Assembly (NCBI RefSeq): GCF_002251735.1
Contig: NZ_NOXS01000024.1
Location: forward strand, 46,600 to 110,599
Origin: Elstera cyanobacteriorum
Lineage (GTDB): Bacteria > Pseudomonadota > Alphaproteobacteria > Elsterales > Elsteraceae
Length of the DNA stretch: 64,000 nt
Reading direction: 5' to 3'
Shown: in pieces, positions 36,942-45,407 of the stretch
Numbering within the stretch: position 1 is the first letter of the stretch
Layout of the letters: every line of letters starts with the position of its first letter
Made by a program: the position numbers and the translations under genes
The notes under the pieces: generated by a model
Told to the model about the DNA's origin: nothing
Database searches by the model: none
Seen by the model: only the letters and a program-made list of their open reading frames with translations

Positions 36942-37742
36942 ATGACGGCACGCGCGGGGGCGGATGCTCTCTATCGGCATCGGGTTTCCGTTTCGGCCGG
37001 GCTATTGGCCCTGCTGCTGTCCGGCATCGGTCAGGCGGCCGCTGCGCCGCTGCTGCGCTTTGGCACGGAAGGCGCCTATGCGCCGTTCAATTTCATCGGT
37101 GCCGACGGCAAGCCCCAGGGCTTTGATGTGGAGATCGGCGAGGCGCTCTGTGCCGCCCTGCAGCGCCGCTGCCAGTGGGTTGTGCAGGATTGGGACGGGT
37201 TGATCCCCGCCCTGAATGCCAAGCGCTTCGATGCCATTTTGGCGTCGATGGCGATTACCGAGAAGCGCAAGGCGGCGGTAGATTTCACCGATCCCTATTA
37301 CGCCAGCCCCGGCATTGTGCTGGCGCGGGCGGGGCAGGGCGGGCCGCTGACCCAAGCGTTTCTGACCGGTAAAACCCTGGGCGTGCAGCAGGAAACCATC
37401 TACGAAGCCTATCTGGACGCGGAAATGCCGGGCTGGGCCACCGTCCGCCGCTACCGCAGCCAGGACGAGGCGGCGCAAGACCTGCTGAACGGGCGGTTGG
37501 ATATGCTGATGGCCAATAGCACCCAACTCGATGCTTGGGTGAAAGCCAATGGCGGTTACGGGGCCTTCGCCCGCGTCGGGGCGCCGTTTCGGCACCCGAG
37601 TTTCGGCGCCGGGGCGGGAATCGCCGTGCGCAAGGGCGACGCTGTTCTGCACGCCGACCTGAACCGCGCCCTGGCGCAGATCGTGCAAGATGGACGCTTT
37701 GCCAAGATCACCGCGCGCTATTTCGATTTCGACATCCGCTGA
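36942..37742 (+). CDS. Amino acid ABC transporter substrate-binding protein 2 (paralogue)
   Basis: A 266-residue secreted binding protein, clearly a duplicate of the preceding gene: both share GTEGAYAPFNFI, WDGxIPALxAKxFDAIxASM, and the same terminal YFDFDIR. Its signal peptide is longer, with a basic N-region, ending near AAAA. Divergence through the ligand cleft (PYYASPGIVLARAG versus RYYFTPGMMIARKG) suggests a different or broader amino acid preference. It sits between the first binding protein and the permeases, so both probably feed one membrane complex. Confidence 0.92.
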   Translation: MTARAGADALYRHRVSVSAGLLALLLSGIGQAAAAPLLRFGTEGAYAPFNFIGADGKPQGFDVEIGEALCAALQRRCQWVVQDWDGLIPALNAKRFDAILASMAITEKRKAAVDFTDPYYASPGIVLARAGQGGPLTQAFLTGKTLGVQQETIYEAYLDAEMPGWATVRRYRSQDEAAQDLLNGRLDMLMANSTQLDAWVKANGGYGAFARVGAPFRHPSFGAGAGIAVRKGDAVLHADLNRALAQIVQDGRFAKITARYFDFDIR

Positions 37743-37784
37743 TACACTTCCCCTAGGCGGGAACCGCCGGGGCGGGAGGAAAGA

Positions 37785-38459
37785 ATGATCAATCTTCAGG
37801 GGTTTGGCCCGCAACTGCTGGAAGGGGTGATGACCACGCTGCAATTGGCGGCGGTCTCGCTGATCTTCGGCGTCATCATCGGGCTGGCGGCAGCGATGGC
37901 GAAACTATCGCCCATCCGCTGGCTGGCGCGCGGCGTGGATGTGGTTACCAATCTGCTGCGCGGCCTGCCGGAACTGCTGACCATCCTGATCCTCTATTAC
38001 GGCGTGCAGAACCTCTTCAACGCGATCTTCGAGGATTATGTGGAGGTCGATGGCTTTGCCGCCGGGGTGGCGGCCCTGTCGCTGGTCTTCGGCTCCTATG
38101 CCTCGGAAACCTTTCGCGGCGCCTTTCTGGCGATCCCGGCGGGGCAGATCGAAGCCGCCAAAAGTTTCGGCATGTCGCCCTTCCTGATCTTCCGCCGCAT
38201 CCAACTGCCGCAGGTGTGGCGCTATGCGCTGCCCGGCCTGGGCAACCTGTGGCTGGTGCTGATTAAGGATACGTCGCTGGTGTCGGTGGTGGGCTTGCAG
38301 GAGCTGATGCGCAAGACACAGATCGCCACCTCCGTCACCAAATCGCCCTTTACCTTTTATTCGGTGGCGGCGGCGATTTTCATCGGGCTGACGTTGATTT
38401 CGACCTTTGTGCTGCTGTGGCTGGAAAAACGGTCCCGGCGCGGCGTGCGGATGGGGTAA
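37785..38459 (+). CDS. Amino acid ABC transporter permease (HisQ type)
   Basis: A 224-residue permease with five membrane segments. The ABC-permease EAA loop reads EAAKSFGMSPFLIFRRIQLP (about residues 122-141), which docks on the ATPase. The N-terminal GVMTTLQLAAVSLIFGVIIG is the usual HisQ/ArtQ start. GGCGGGAGGAAAG is the RBS. It pairs with the next permease to form the channel. Confidence 0.95.
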   Translation: MINLQGFGPQLLEGVMTTLQLAAVSLIFGVIIGLAAAMAKLSPIRWLARGVDVVTNLLRGLPELLTILILYYGVQNLFNAIFEDYVEVDGFAAGVAALSLVFGSYASETFRGAFLAIPAGQIEAAKSFGMSPFLIFRRIQLPQVWRYALPGLGNLWLVLIKDTSLVSVVGLQELMRKTQIATSVTKSPFTFYSVAAAIFIGLTLISTFVLLWLEKRSRRGVRMG

Positions 38460-38463
38460 CGCT

Positions 38464-39195
38464 ATGGAACTGCTCACGTCGCTTTTCGAGCTTGCCCAAA
38501 CCTATTGGCCGCAGTTTTTGCGTGGCCTGTGGCTGACGGTGCAATTGACCGTGCTGTCGTGCCTGCTGGGGTTTGTGTTCGCCATTCCGCTTGCTCTGGC
38601 CCGCCTGTCGCGCCATTGGCTGATTTCCGGCATGGCGACGGTTTACTCCGTCTGCTTTCGCGGCTCGCCGCTGCTGGTGCAATTGTTCCTGATCTATTAC
38701 GGCCTGCCCTCGGCGCTGTTGCAGCTTTACGGCGGCGATGTGCCGGCGATGCGCGCCTCGATCTTCTGGCCGCTGCTCGATTCGCCCTTTTCGCTGGCGC
38801 TGATCGCCTTCACGCTCAATACGGGCGCCTATATGGCCGAACCGATCCGCGGCGGCATTCTGGCCGTGCCGAACGGCGAGCGCGAAGCCGCCCTGGCCTG
38901 CGGCATGTCGCGCGCGCTGCTGATCCGCCGCATTCTGCTGCCGCGCGGGCTGCGCATCGCCATCCCGGCCCTCTCGAACGAAACCATCCTGACGATGAAG
39001 GCCACTTCCCTCGTCAGCCTCGTCACCATGCTCGACCTAATGGGCGCCGCCGGACGCGCCTTCACCCAGACCTACGACTCCAGCGTCTATCTGGTGCTGG
39101 TGCCCTTCTATCTGGTGCTGATCTGGGCCGTAGCGCGCATCTTCGGCGGTCTGGAGAAGCGGTATAACCGCTATTTGGTCCGGCGGGCGGTGTAG
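38464..39195 (+). CDS. Amino acid ABC transporter permease (HisM type)
   Basis: A 243-residue permease with five or six membrane segments and the EAA loop EREAALACGMSRALLIRRIL followed by LPRGLRIAIPALSNE. FRGSPLLVQLFLIYYGLPS is a signature of polar amino acid permeases. The ATG at 38464 is 4 bases after the HisQ stop; the longer reading that overlaps HisQ is not needed. It ends the operon. A GC-rich hairpin region at about 39207-39228 follows. Confidence 0.94.
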   Translation: MELLTSLFELAQTYWPQFLRGLWLTVQLTVLSCLLGFVFAIPLALARLSRHWLISGMATVYSVCFRGSPLLVQLFLIYYGLPSALLQLYGGDVPAMRASIFWPLLDSPFSLALIAFTLNTGAYMAEPIRGGILAVPNGEREAALACGMSRALLIRRILLPRGLRIAIPALSNETILTMKATSLVSLVTMLDLMGAAGRAFTQTYDSSVYLVLVPFYLVLIWAVARIFGGLEKRYNRYLVRRAV

Positions 39196-39268
39196 GGCCG
39201 AAAGGCAGGCCGAGGCGCCGCCTCGGCGCTCCGCCCAAGGGGAAGGCCCCTTGGGGAACCCCGCGTGT

Positions 39269-39628
39269 TTAGCGGATCGACAGGGATAGGTCGATCTGGT
39301 CGTAGGTGACGCGCGGTCGGATTTCGCGAGCGCTGCCCGGTCCGAGCGTTACCAGCCCGTGCCGTTCCATTGTTTTTAACGTGCGCGACAGATTAGATGC
39401 GGCCCGCCCCGTCCGCGCCGCAAGCTCGCTGAGCGAGGCCGGGGGGCGTTCGGCAAACTCCCGCAGCAGCGCCCAGTTTTTATCCGACAGCACCCGCGCC
39501 ACGCTTTCAATCGAGGTGAACCAGAGCTTCGGCTCCTCCGGCCCCGGCTGAATGTCTCCGCGCGCAATTGCCAGCGTGCGGGCTTTCAGGGCCTCATAGG
39601 GCGCGATGCCGATGTGGAGAATACTCAT
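39269..39628 (-). CDS. Winged-helix MarR-like regulator (HVO_A0114/TumA-like), no partner seen
   Basis: A 119-residue protein with a C-terminal winged helix: NWALLREFAERPPASLSELA then GRAASNLSRTLKTMERHGLV (recognition helix) and a beta wing. It resembles the HVO_A0114 family, whose members often act as antitoxins to TumE-type toxins; that assignment is from memory of the family, not from a search. No TumE-like gene is adjacent; upstream on the same strand is an AT-rich RelA/SpoT-domain gene. CAGGAG lies 8 bases before the ATG. It could be an orphan antitoxin or an independent regulator. Confidence 0.65.
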   Translation of the reverse strand: MSILHIGIAPYEALKARTLAIARGDIQPGPEEPKLWFTSIESVARVLSDKNWALLREFAERPPASLSELAARTGRAASNLSRTLKTMERHGLVTLGPGSAREIRPRVTYDQIDLSLSIR

Positions 39629-39744
39629 GGGATGGCTCCTGCTTTTAAGTGCATTTGTTATGGCGAATTAAATATTTTAAAGACGTTATAAATAAATGCG
39701 GATTAGTTTTTGATTATATTAAGTATATTATTAAAATAATTAAA

Positions 39745-40680
39745 TTAATTATCCAGCATTATCCTTATTAATCCGACATGACTAAAAAAAACCCCCTTAT
39801 CAATTCTTTCTTTTGTTGTCTCGTAATAAATGTCCCTTTCCCACATATTTTGAACTACTGATTTCTCCATGTCCATGGCTTCATTGTATTTTTCACTTAT
39901 GAATTCTTCCAATGATTTTACGCTATTTATGTTGTTATCGAGTAATTCCCTCAATAAAAGATCGTAATTTTCATCTTCTGTTTTGTTGTCTTTTGGTAGA
40001 TTATTATCAAGGACGTACTGCAATGTATCTACATTGAGTGGAAGAAATGATTTATCGGTAGTGATTGATTTTATATATTTTTCTCTATCTTCTAAAATCC
40101 TCTCAAATTCTAAATCTACAGTTTCAAGTAATGCTGAAATGCGATGAATGTTTCTTTTTAAGGTTTGTGGGACAGACTCTTCATTTTTATACTGAAGTTG
40201 GTGAGAAGCTACAGCCCAAATGTGCTGTGATAGGGTTCTGACCTGTATTTCAACCCGAACATTGTCCAGACCAGAAAAAGTTGGAATGCTTAACCAGCTT
40301 TGAGATAATGTGATAGTAAAATGAGTAGATTGGTACCCGAATTGAGACTCGGATAATCTATCTGCGGTATTTTCAACTTCTATTACATTAAAATTTGTCT
40401 CTATAATTTCTTTAACAGATTTTAAATCTCTAGAAAATAACAGAATTACTCTTATCCCAACCAAATCATTTATCTGATATAAATTCTGTATATCTAAATT
40501 TTTTCTATCCATCTTCTCTTGAATTGACTCAAGGGACTTTACCCTGCTTTCAAGAGGGGCTCCCAATTTTATATTTTCCTGATAAAATACGTGAGATAGC
40601 TGTGATATTATTTCCCTGTTTAATCGTTTTGCGTTCGGAATTATGCGATGATATTCGTTTTTTATCTTATCCGCATCCAT
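39745..40680 (-). CDS. RelA/SpoT-domain protein (small alarmone synthetase-like), foreign composition
   Basis: A 311-residue AT-rich gene product. A RelA/SpoT synthetase-like core spans about residues 40-190: SRVKSLESIQEKM (44-57), the metal-binding Asp72 in NDLVGIRVILLF, FGYQSTHFTI (114-123, GY(R/Q)SxH motif), and EIQVRTLSQHIWAVASHQLQ with Glu144 plus YK. There is no HD hydrolase domain. A C-terminal extension of about 120 residues has no similarity I recognise. It may make (p)ppGpp/ppApp, or pyrophosphorylate tRNA as some toxic SAS enzymes do. AGGAGGGAAA precedes the ATG at 40680, fixing the start. Codon use differs sharply from both neighbours, suggesting transfer. Confidence 0.85.
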   Translation of the reverse strand: MDADKIKNEYHRIIPNAKRLNREIISQLSHVFYQENIKLGAPLESRVKSLESIQEKMDRKNLDIQNLYQINDLVGIRVILLFSRDLKSVKEIIETNFNVIEVENTADRLSESQFGYQSTHFTITLSQSWLSIPTFSGLDNVRVEIQVRTLSQHIWAVASHQLQYKNEESVPQTLKRNIHRISALLETVDLEFERILEDREKYIKSITTDKSFLPLNVDTLQYVLDNNLPKDNKTEDENYDLLLRELLDNNINSVKSLEEFISEKYNEAMDMEKSVVQNMWERDIYYETTKERIDKGVFFSHVGLIRIMLDN

Positions 40681-40734
40681 TTTCCCTCCTATCAAATATC
40701 AACTTTAGGAAGAAAAGGTTAACATTTTTTTTCG

Positions 40735-40766
40735 AGAAGCGGCACTCAAAAGTGAGTGCCGCTTCT
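40735..40766. repeat. 14-bp perfect inverted repeat at the edge of the AT-rich patch
   Basis: Arms 40735-40748 and 40753-40766 are perfect complements around AAAG. It lies between the ABC ATPase gene and the RelA/SpoT gene. No U-tract follows on either strand. Confidence 0.8.
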
Positions 40767-40769
40767 AAT

Positions 40770-41882
40770 TTAGCCCACCCGCTGTTCCGTCTTCGGATCG
40801 AACAGGCACGCCCGCGCCATATCGACCGTGAACTCGGCGACCTCGCCTGCCGTCGGCGCTTCTTTTGGCGGGACGCGGGCGATGGCGTCGCGGCCGCCGA
40901 GGGCCAGATAGGTCAGAGTATCGGCGCCGGTTGGCTCCGTCACGCTGACCTGGGCCGAGAAGCGGGCGAAGTTGGGCGGCAGGTTGGTGCCATGCTGGTA
41001 GCGGGCTATGGTTTCCGGGCGGACGCCCAGGATCACCTCTTGCCCCACCTTATTCAGCACCGCGGCAGAGGGGGCGGGCAGCGGCAGGACGGAGCTGCCC
41101 TGCGCGCCGGTAATGCGCACGCCCACCCGGTCAGCCTCGCTCACCACCTGCGCCGGGATGAAGTTCATCGCGGGGGAGCCGATGAAGCCCGCCACATACA
41201 TATTCGCGGGCTGTTCGTACACTTCCTGCGGCGGGGCGAACTGCTGGACCACGCCTTCCTTCATAATCGCAATGCGGGTCGCCAGCGTCATCGCTTCGAT
41301 CTGATCATGCGTCACATAGACGATGGTGGTGCCGAGGCGCTGGTGCAGCTTTTTAATTTCCGTGCGCATATCAACGCGCAGCTTGGCGTCGAGGTTCGAC
41401 AAAGGCTCGTCGAACAAAAAGACCTTCGGGTCGCGCACCAGGGCGCGGCCCATCGCCACGCGCTGGCGCTGCCCGCCGGAAAGCTGGGCGGGCTTGCGGT
41501 CCAGCAGATGTTCCATCTGCAAGAGGGCCGCAACCTTCTTCACCGCCACCTCGCGCCCCGGCTTATCGACGCCGCGCATTTCGAGACCGAAGGCGATATT
41601 CCGCGCCACATTCATGTTCGGGTACAGCGCGTAGGACTGGAACACCATGGCGATGTCGCGGTCCTTCGGGTGAACATCGTTGATGATGCGCCCGTCGATC
41701 TGGATCGAGCCGTCGGTGATCGTATCGAGGCCCGCGATCATGTTCAGCAGGGTCGATTTCCCGCAGCCGGACGGGCCGAGCAGCACGAGGAATTCCCCAT
41801 CGGTCAACTCAAGGTCAATCCCCTTGAGGACCGACACATTGCCGTAGCGCTTTTGCACGTTTTTAATGGTGAGCGTCGCCAT
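40770..41882 (-). CDS. Sugar ABC transporter ATP-binding protein (UgpC/MalK/GtsD type)
   Basis: A 370-residue ATPase with Walker A GPSGCGKSTLLNMIAGLD, signature LSGGQRQRVAMGRALVRDP, Walker B FLFDEPLSNLDAKL, switch THDQIEAM, and a C-terminal OB-type regulatory domain (about residues 240-365; VILGVRPETI). This is the CUT1 carbohydrate class. It is the last gene of a four-gene minus-strand operon (binding protein, two permeases, ATPase), 4 bases after the MalG-type permease. Glucose is the likely substrate from the binding protein type and the Entner-Doudoroff genes nearby. Confidence 0.93.
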   Translation of the reverse strand: MATLTIKNVQKRYGNVSVLKGIDLELTDGEFLVLLGPSGCGKSTLLNMIAGLDTITDGSIQIDGRIINDVHPKDRDIAMVFQSYALYPNMNVARNIAFGLEMRGVDKPGREVAVKKVAALLQMEHLLDRKPAQLSGGQRQRVAMGRALVRDPKVFLFDEPLSNLDAKLRVDMRTEIKKLHQRLGTTIVYVTHDQIEAMTLATRIAIMKEGVVQQFAPPQEVYEQPANMYVAGFIGSPAMNFIPAQVVSEADRVGVRITGAQGSSVLPLPAPSAAVLNKVGQEVILGVRPETIARYQHGTNLPPNFARFSAQVSVTEPTGADTLTYLALGGRDAIARVPPKEAPTAGEVAEFTVDMARACLFDPKTEQRVG

Positions 41883-41886
41883 GACC

Positions 41887-42774
41887 TTACCCTTTCACCG
41901 ATCCGGCGGTGAGACCCCGGACGAAATACTTACCGGCCAGCACATACACAACGAGGGTGGGCAGGGCGGCGATAATCGCGGCGGCCATATCCACATTGTA
42001 TTGCTTCACGCCAGTGGTTGTGTTGACGAGATTATTCAGCGCCACCGTGACCGGGGCCGACGCACCGGAGGAGAAGGAGGCACCGAACAGGAAGTCGTTC
42101 CAAATCTGGGTAAACTGCCAAATGATCGACACGACCATGATCGGCGTCGAGATTGGCAGCATGATCTTAAAGAAGATCTGGAAGAACCCGGCGCCGTCGA
42201 TGGTCGCGGCCTTCACCAGATCATCGGGGATCGAGGTGTAGTAATTGCGGAAGAACAAGGTGGTGAAGGCCAAGCCATAGACCACATGCACCAGCACCAG
42301 CCCCGCCGTTGTCCCCGCGAGGCCGAGAACCCCGAGGGTCATCGACATCGGTAGCAGCACGAGCTGGAAGGGGATGAAGCTGCCGAACAGGATCAGCCCA
42401 AACAAAAGGTTCGCGCCGGGGAACTTCCATTTGGTCAGGGCATAGCCGTTCAGCGCGCCCATGAAGGTGGAGATCAGCACCGACGGCACGACCATCACCA
42501 CCGAATTCCAGAAGTAGGGCGCAAGGCCGGTGGCATTAACGCCGACGTTCGCCTTATTCCAGGCAAAGGCCCAGGCATCGAAGCTCAGTTCGCGCGGCAG
42601 CGAGATGAGCGAGCCGGAGCGCAGTTCCGCCGCGCTTTTCAGCGAGGTCGAGACCATGACGCCCAAGGGCAGCATATAATAAGCGGCGAAGAGGATCAGC
42701 ACCGCATACAGGAACACGCGGCCAAAGACGGCATAGCGCCCGCGCGCGCCGGGAAGATCGTGCAGATTAGCCAC
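41887..42774 (-). CDS. Sugar ABC transporter permease (MalG/GtsC type)
   Basis: A 295-residue permease with six membrane segments. The EAA loop is at VKAATIDGAGFFQIFFKIML (about residues 189-208). MVSTSLKSAAELRSGSLISL is the typical periplasmic stretch after helix 1. Its start overlaps the preceding permease stop by 8 bases, showing translational coupling. With the MalF-type subunit it forms the CUT1 membrane channel. Confidence 0.93.
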   Translation of the reverse strand: MANLHDLPGARGRYAVFGRVFLYAVLILFAAYYMLPLGVMVSTSLKSAAELRSGSLISLPRELSFDAWAFAWNKANVGVNATGLAPYFWNSVVMVVPSVLISTFMGALNGYALTKWKFPGANLLFGLILFGSFIPFQLVLLPMSMTLGVLGLAGTTAGLVLVHVVYGLAFTTLFFRNYYTSIPDDLVKAATIDGAGFFQIFFKIMLPISTPIMVVSIIWQFTQIWNDFLFGASFSSGASAPVTVALNNLVNTTTGVKQYNVDMAAAIIAALPTLVVYVLAGKYFVRGLTAGSVKG

Positions 42775-43642
42775 GTTTCGCCCCCCGCAGTTCGGAATAG
42801 AGATAGGGAACGATGATCGCCATCACGGTGCACAGCATCATCACGGCGCTGGCGGCGCCGATATTGATCTGATTGCGGCGGAAGGCCATCTCGTACATGA
42901 AATTCGCCGGAAGGTCGGAGGCAAAGCCCGGCCCGCCGCCGGTCAGCGCGACGACCAGATCGAAGCTCTTCACCGCCAAATGGGCGAGAATGACGATGGC
43001 CGACAGAAACACCGGGCGGATCGACGGGATGATAATGCCCCAGTAGATGCGCGGCAGGCTGGCGCCATCGAGATAGGCCGCCTTGATGATTTCCTGATCA
43101 ACCCCGCGCAAGGCCGCCAGAAACAGCGCCATGACGAAGCCCGACGATTGCCAGACGGCGGCGATGACCAGGGTGTAGACGGCAAATTGCTCGTTCACCA
43201 GCCAGTCGAAGACGAAATCTGGGAAGCCGAGGTCGCGCACGAAGGCTTGCAGCCCGGTGCCGGGGTTCAGCAGCCATTTCCACGCCGTCCCCGTCACGAT
43301 GAAGGACAGGGCCATCGGGTAAAGGTAAATCGTGCGCAGCGTGCCTTCGATGCGGATTTTTTGATCCAGCAGCACCGCCAGCAAACAGCCCAGCGCCAAG
43401 CAAATGGTGATGAACAGCGCGCCGAAAACGAACAGGTTCGTAATGGCAACGTGCCAGCGTTCGAACTGCCATAGGCGCACGTAAGCGTCGATGCCCACCC
43501 ATTCATAGCTCGGCAGCATGCGCGAGCCGGTGAAGCTGACGTAGGCCGTCCACAGGATAAAGCCGTAGACGAAGACCAGCACCAGCGCGAAGGTCGGCGC
43601 AACGACGATGCGGGACAGGGATGATCGTAAGGAGGATTGCAT
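42767..43642 (-). CDS. Sugar ABC transporter permease (MalF/GtsB type)
   Basis: A 291-residue permease with six membrane segments; the EAA loop reads IIKAAYLDGASLPRIYWGII and is followed by PSIRPVFLSAIVIL. FVYGFILWTAYVSFTGSRML lies after helix 1. I start at 43642, where AGGAAG is spaced 7 bases; an in-frame Met at 43684 adds 14 residues without a better site. It overlaps the MalG-type gene and is preceded by the binding-protein gene. Confidence 0.92.
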   Translation of the reverse strand: MQSSLRSSLSRIVVAPTFALVLVFVYGFILWTAYVSFTGSRMLPSYEWVGIDAYVRLWQFERWHVAITNLFVFGALFITICLALGCLLAVLLDQKIRIEGTLRTIYLYPMALSFIVTGTAWKWLLNPGTGLQAFVRDLGFPDFVFDWLVNEQFAVYTLVIAAVWQSSGFVMALFLAALRGVDQEIIKAAYLDGASLPRIYWGIIIPSIRPVFLSAIVILAHLAVKSFDLVVALTGGGPGFASDLPANFMYEMAFRRNQINIGAASAVMMLCTVMAIIVPYLYSELRGAKRG

Positions 43643-43774
43643 GGGCGGGCTTCCTAGACATGGCCTAAGGTCGGCGCGGCCCAATCGGCGGCGTCCGGTC
43701 CCCTAGGCGGCCCAATATTCTATCGGAAAAAGAAGGGGCGGGGGGCTCCGAAGCCGCCGCCGCCCCGCTTAGGC

Positions 43775-45046
43775 TTACTTCGCCAGCTTCACCGCATCGG
43801 CGAGCTTCTTGGCCGCATCGGCCGAGGTCATGCTGCTGTTGAAGTGCTGGGTCACAACGTCCAGCACCGCACCGCGCACGGCGCCGCTGGTGGCCATTTC
43901 ATGGGCCATCGACGGCATCAGCGTGCCCGAGGCGATGGTGGCGTTGAGATCGTCCATCGACTTCAGCGCGCAGGCGTCGAACTTATCCTTCGGCACGCCG
44001 AGACGTGCGGGGATCGAGCCCTTATAGGTGTTGAAGGTTTCCTGGAACTTTTCGCCGACGATCAGCTTGGCCAGCAGCATCTGGCCCGCCTGCTTATCGT
44101 CGCCCTTCACGTTGAACATCGCAAAGCTATCGACGTTCATCAGGTAGCCGTTCTGCGTCGGGGCCGGGGCGCAGAGGAAATCCTTGCCCGGAACCTTACC
44201 GGCGGCCAGGAATTCACCCTTCGCCCAGTCGCCCATCAACTGCATGGCGGCGGTGCCGTTCATGACCATCTGGGTGGCGGCGTTCCATTCGCGGCCCGGG
44301 AAATCCTTATCCACATAGCCCCGGATTTTGCGCATCTGGTCGAAGACCTTGACCATCCCGTCGGAGCGCAGGGTGGCATCGTCGAGGTCAACGAAGGCCT
44401 TCTTAAAGAAAGCGGCGCCGTTCAGGCCCATGACGACGGTTTCGAAGATCGTCGCGTCTTGCCAGGGCTGACCGCCGTGGGCCAGCGGGGTGATCCCGGC
44501 GGCCTTCAGCTTATCGGCCAGGGCGTTGAACTCGTCCCAGGTCTTCGGGGCTTCGGTCGCGCCGACCTTGGCCAGAACCTGCGGGTTCGCCCAGAACCAA
44601 TCGATGCGGTGCACATTGACCGGCACGGCGACATATTTGCCGTTGAACTTCATGATGCTGCTGATCTGGGGCGGCAGAACCTTATCCCAGTTTTCGGCAG
44701 CGGCGACCTTATCGAGCGACCCGAGGGCGCCCTGCTTGGCCCAATCCTGAATATTCGGGCCTTTGATCTGGGCGGCGGCCGGCGGATCGCCCGCCAGAAC
44801 GCGGCTGCGCAGCACGGTCATGGCGGCATCGCCGCCGCCGCCGGCCACGGCCATATCGTTCCACTTACCGCCATTGGCTTCGAAATCGGCCTTCAACGCG
44901 GCGGCAGCCTTAGCTTCGCCGCCCGAAGTCCACCAATGCAGCACTTCGGCGTTCGGCTGCGCAGCAGCCGCAAACGCGGCAAGGCCGCCGACGAAGACAG
45001 TGGACAGAGCAACGGCGCGCACGCCGCGATGGGTTTTGGTGAGCAT
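43775..45046 (-). CDS. Sugar ABC transporter substrate-binding protein (glucose-binding GtsA type)
   Basis: A 423-residue secreted protein: signal peptide about 1-29 (VALSTVFVGGLAAFAAAA), then EVLHWWTSGGEAKAAAALKA, the standard start of glucose/mannose-binding CUT1 proteins, with GGGGDAAMTVLRSRVLAGDP and MGDWAKGEFLAAGKVPGKDF. It delivers an aldohexose, most likely glucose, to the adjacent permeases. GGGAGGATTTCG precedes the ATG at 45046, preferred to 45067. First gene of the operon; a GC-rich hairpin at about 43733-43768 lies after it. The 361-base upstream gap carries a tandem direct repeat. Confidence 0.9.
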   Translation of the reverse strand: MLTKTHRGVRAVALSTVFVGGLAAFAAAAQPNAEVLHWWTSGGEAKAAAALKADFEANGGKWNDMAVAGGGGDAAMTVLRSRVLAGDPPAAAQIKGPNIQDWAKQGALGSLDKVAAAENWDKVLPPQISSIMKFNGKYVAVPVNVHRIDWFWANPQVLAKVGATEAPKTWDEFNALADKLKAAGITPLAHGGQPWQDATIFETVVMGLNGAAFFKKAFVDLDDATLRSDGMVKVFDQMRKIRGYVDKDFPGREWNAATQMVMNGTAAMQLMGDWAKGEFLAAGKVPGKDFLCAPAPTQNGYLMNVDSFAMFNVKGDDKQAGQMLLAKLIVGEKFQETFNTYKGSIPARLGVPKDKFDACALKSMDDLNATIASGTLMPSMAHEMATSGAVRGAVLDVVTQHFNSSMTSADAAKKLADAVKLAK

Positions 45047-45407
45047 CGAAATCCTCCCGAGTGACACGATTGAGCGATGCCTCGCTTCTTGCTGGCCCGC
45101 CCCTTGTTGGTCAGGCGATGAAGGCGCAGAACGCCTCCGTCGGGTTCCTAGGTAACACTTCTGCTCAAAAAGACAGCCGATTGCCGTGTTTCAAGCCGGT
45201 TTCGACGGTTTGTTTCTGTTACAGACTGTTACAAATTTCGCGCCGCCGCAGAAATCCTACCGCGCTGCACCGAAGGACTGGGCTGTGAGTTCTCAGTTTC
45301 TCCCGCGCGAGAACAGGAACCCTGTCATACATTGCTCTTCGCGGTTCGTTCTTCACCTGATATATAGGCATCGGCAGTTAACCTGTTATGCGAAAGGCAA
45401 ATCGCCG
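45047..45407. other. 361-base divergent region (sugar importer / ftsK)
   Basis: No gene seen. It holds both promoters and the CTGTTACA direct repeat at 45226-45243. A related TGTTACC half-site is on the minus strand at 45151-45157. Confidence 0.5.
45226..45243. promoter_or_regulatory. Tandem direct repeat, candidate OmpR-family operator
   Basis: CTGTTACA occurs at 45226-45233 and again at 45236-45243, a period of 10 bases as expected for dimeric OmpR/PhoB-type regulators. It lies 180 bases from the sugar-binding gene start and 165 from ftsK. Confidence 0.5.

Noticed and set aside
40524..41912. Plus-strand open frame opposite the sugar ABC ATPase
   Set aside because: His/Arg-rich antisense shadow of a complete ABC ATPase gene.
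45186..45407. N-terminal extension of FtsK
   Set aside because: In frame but with no ribosome-binding site and no membrane helices; it would place coding sequence over the divergent promoter and repeat.
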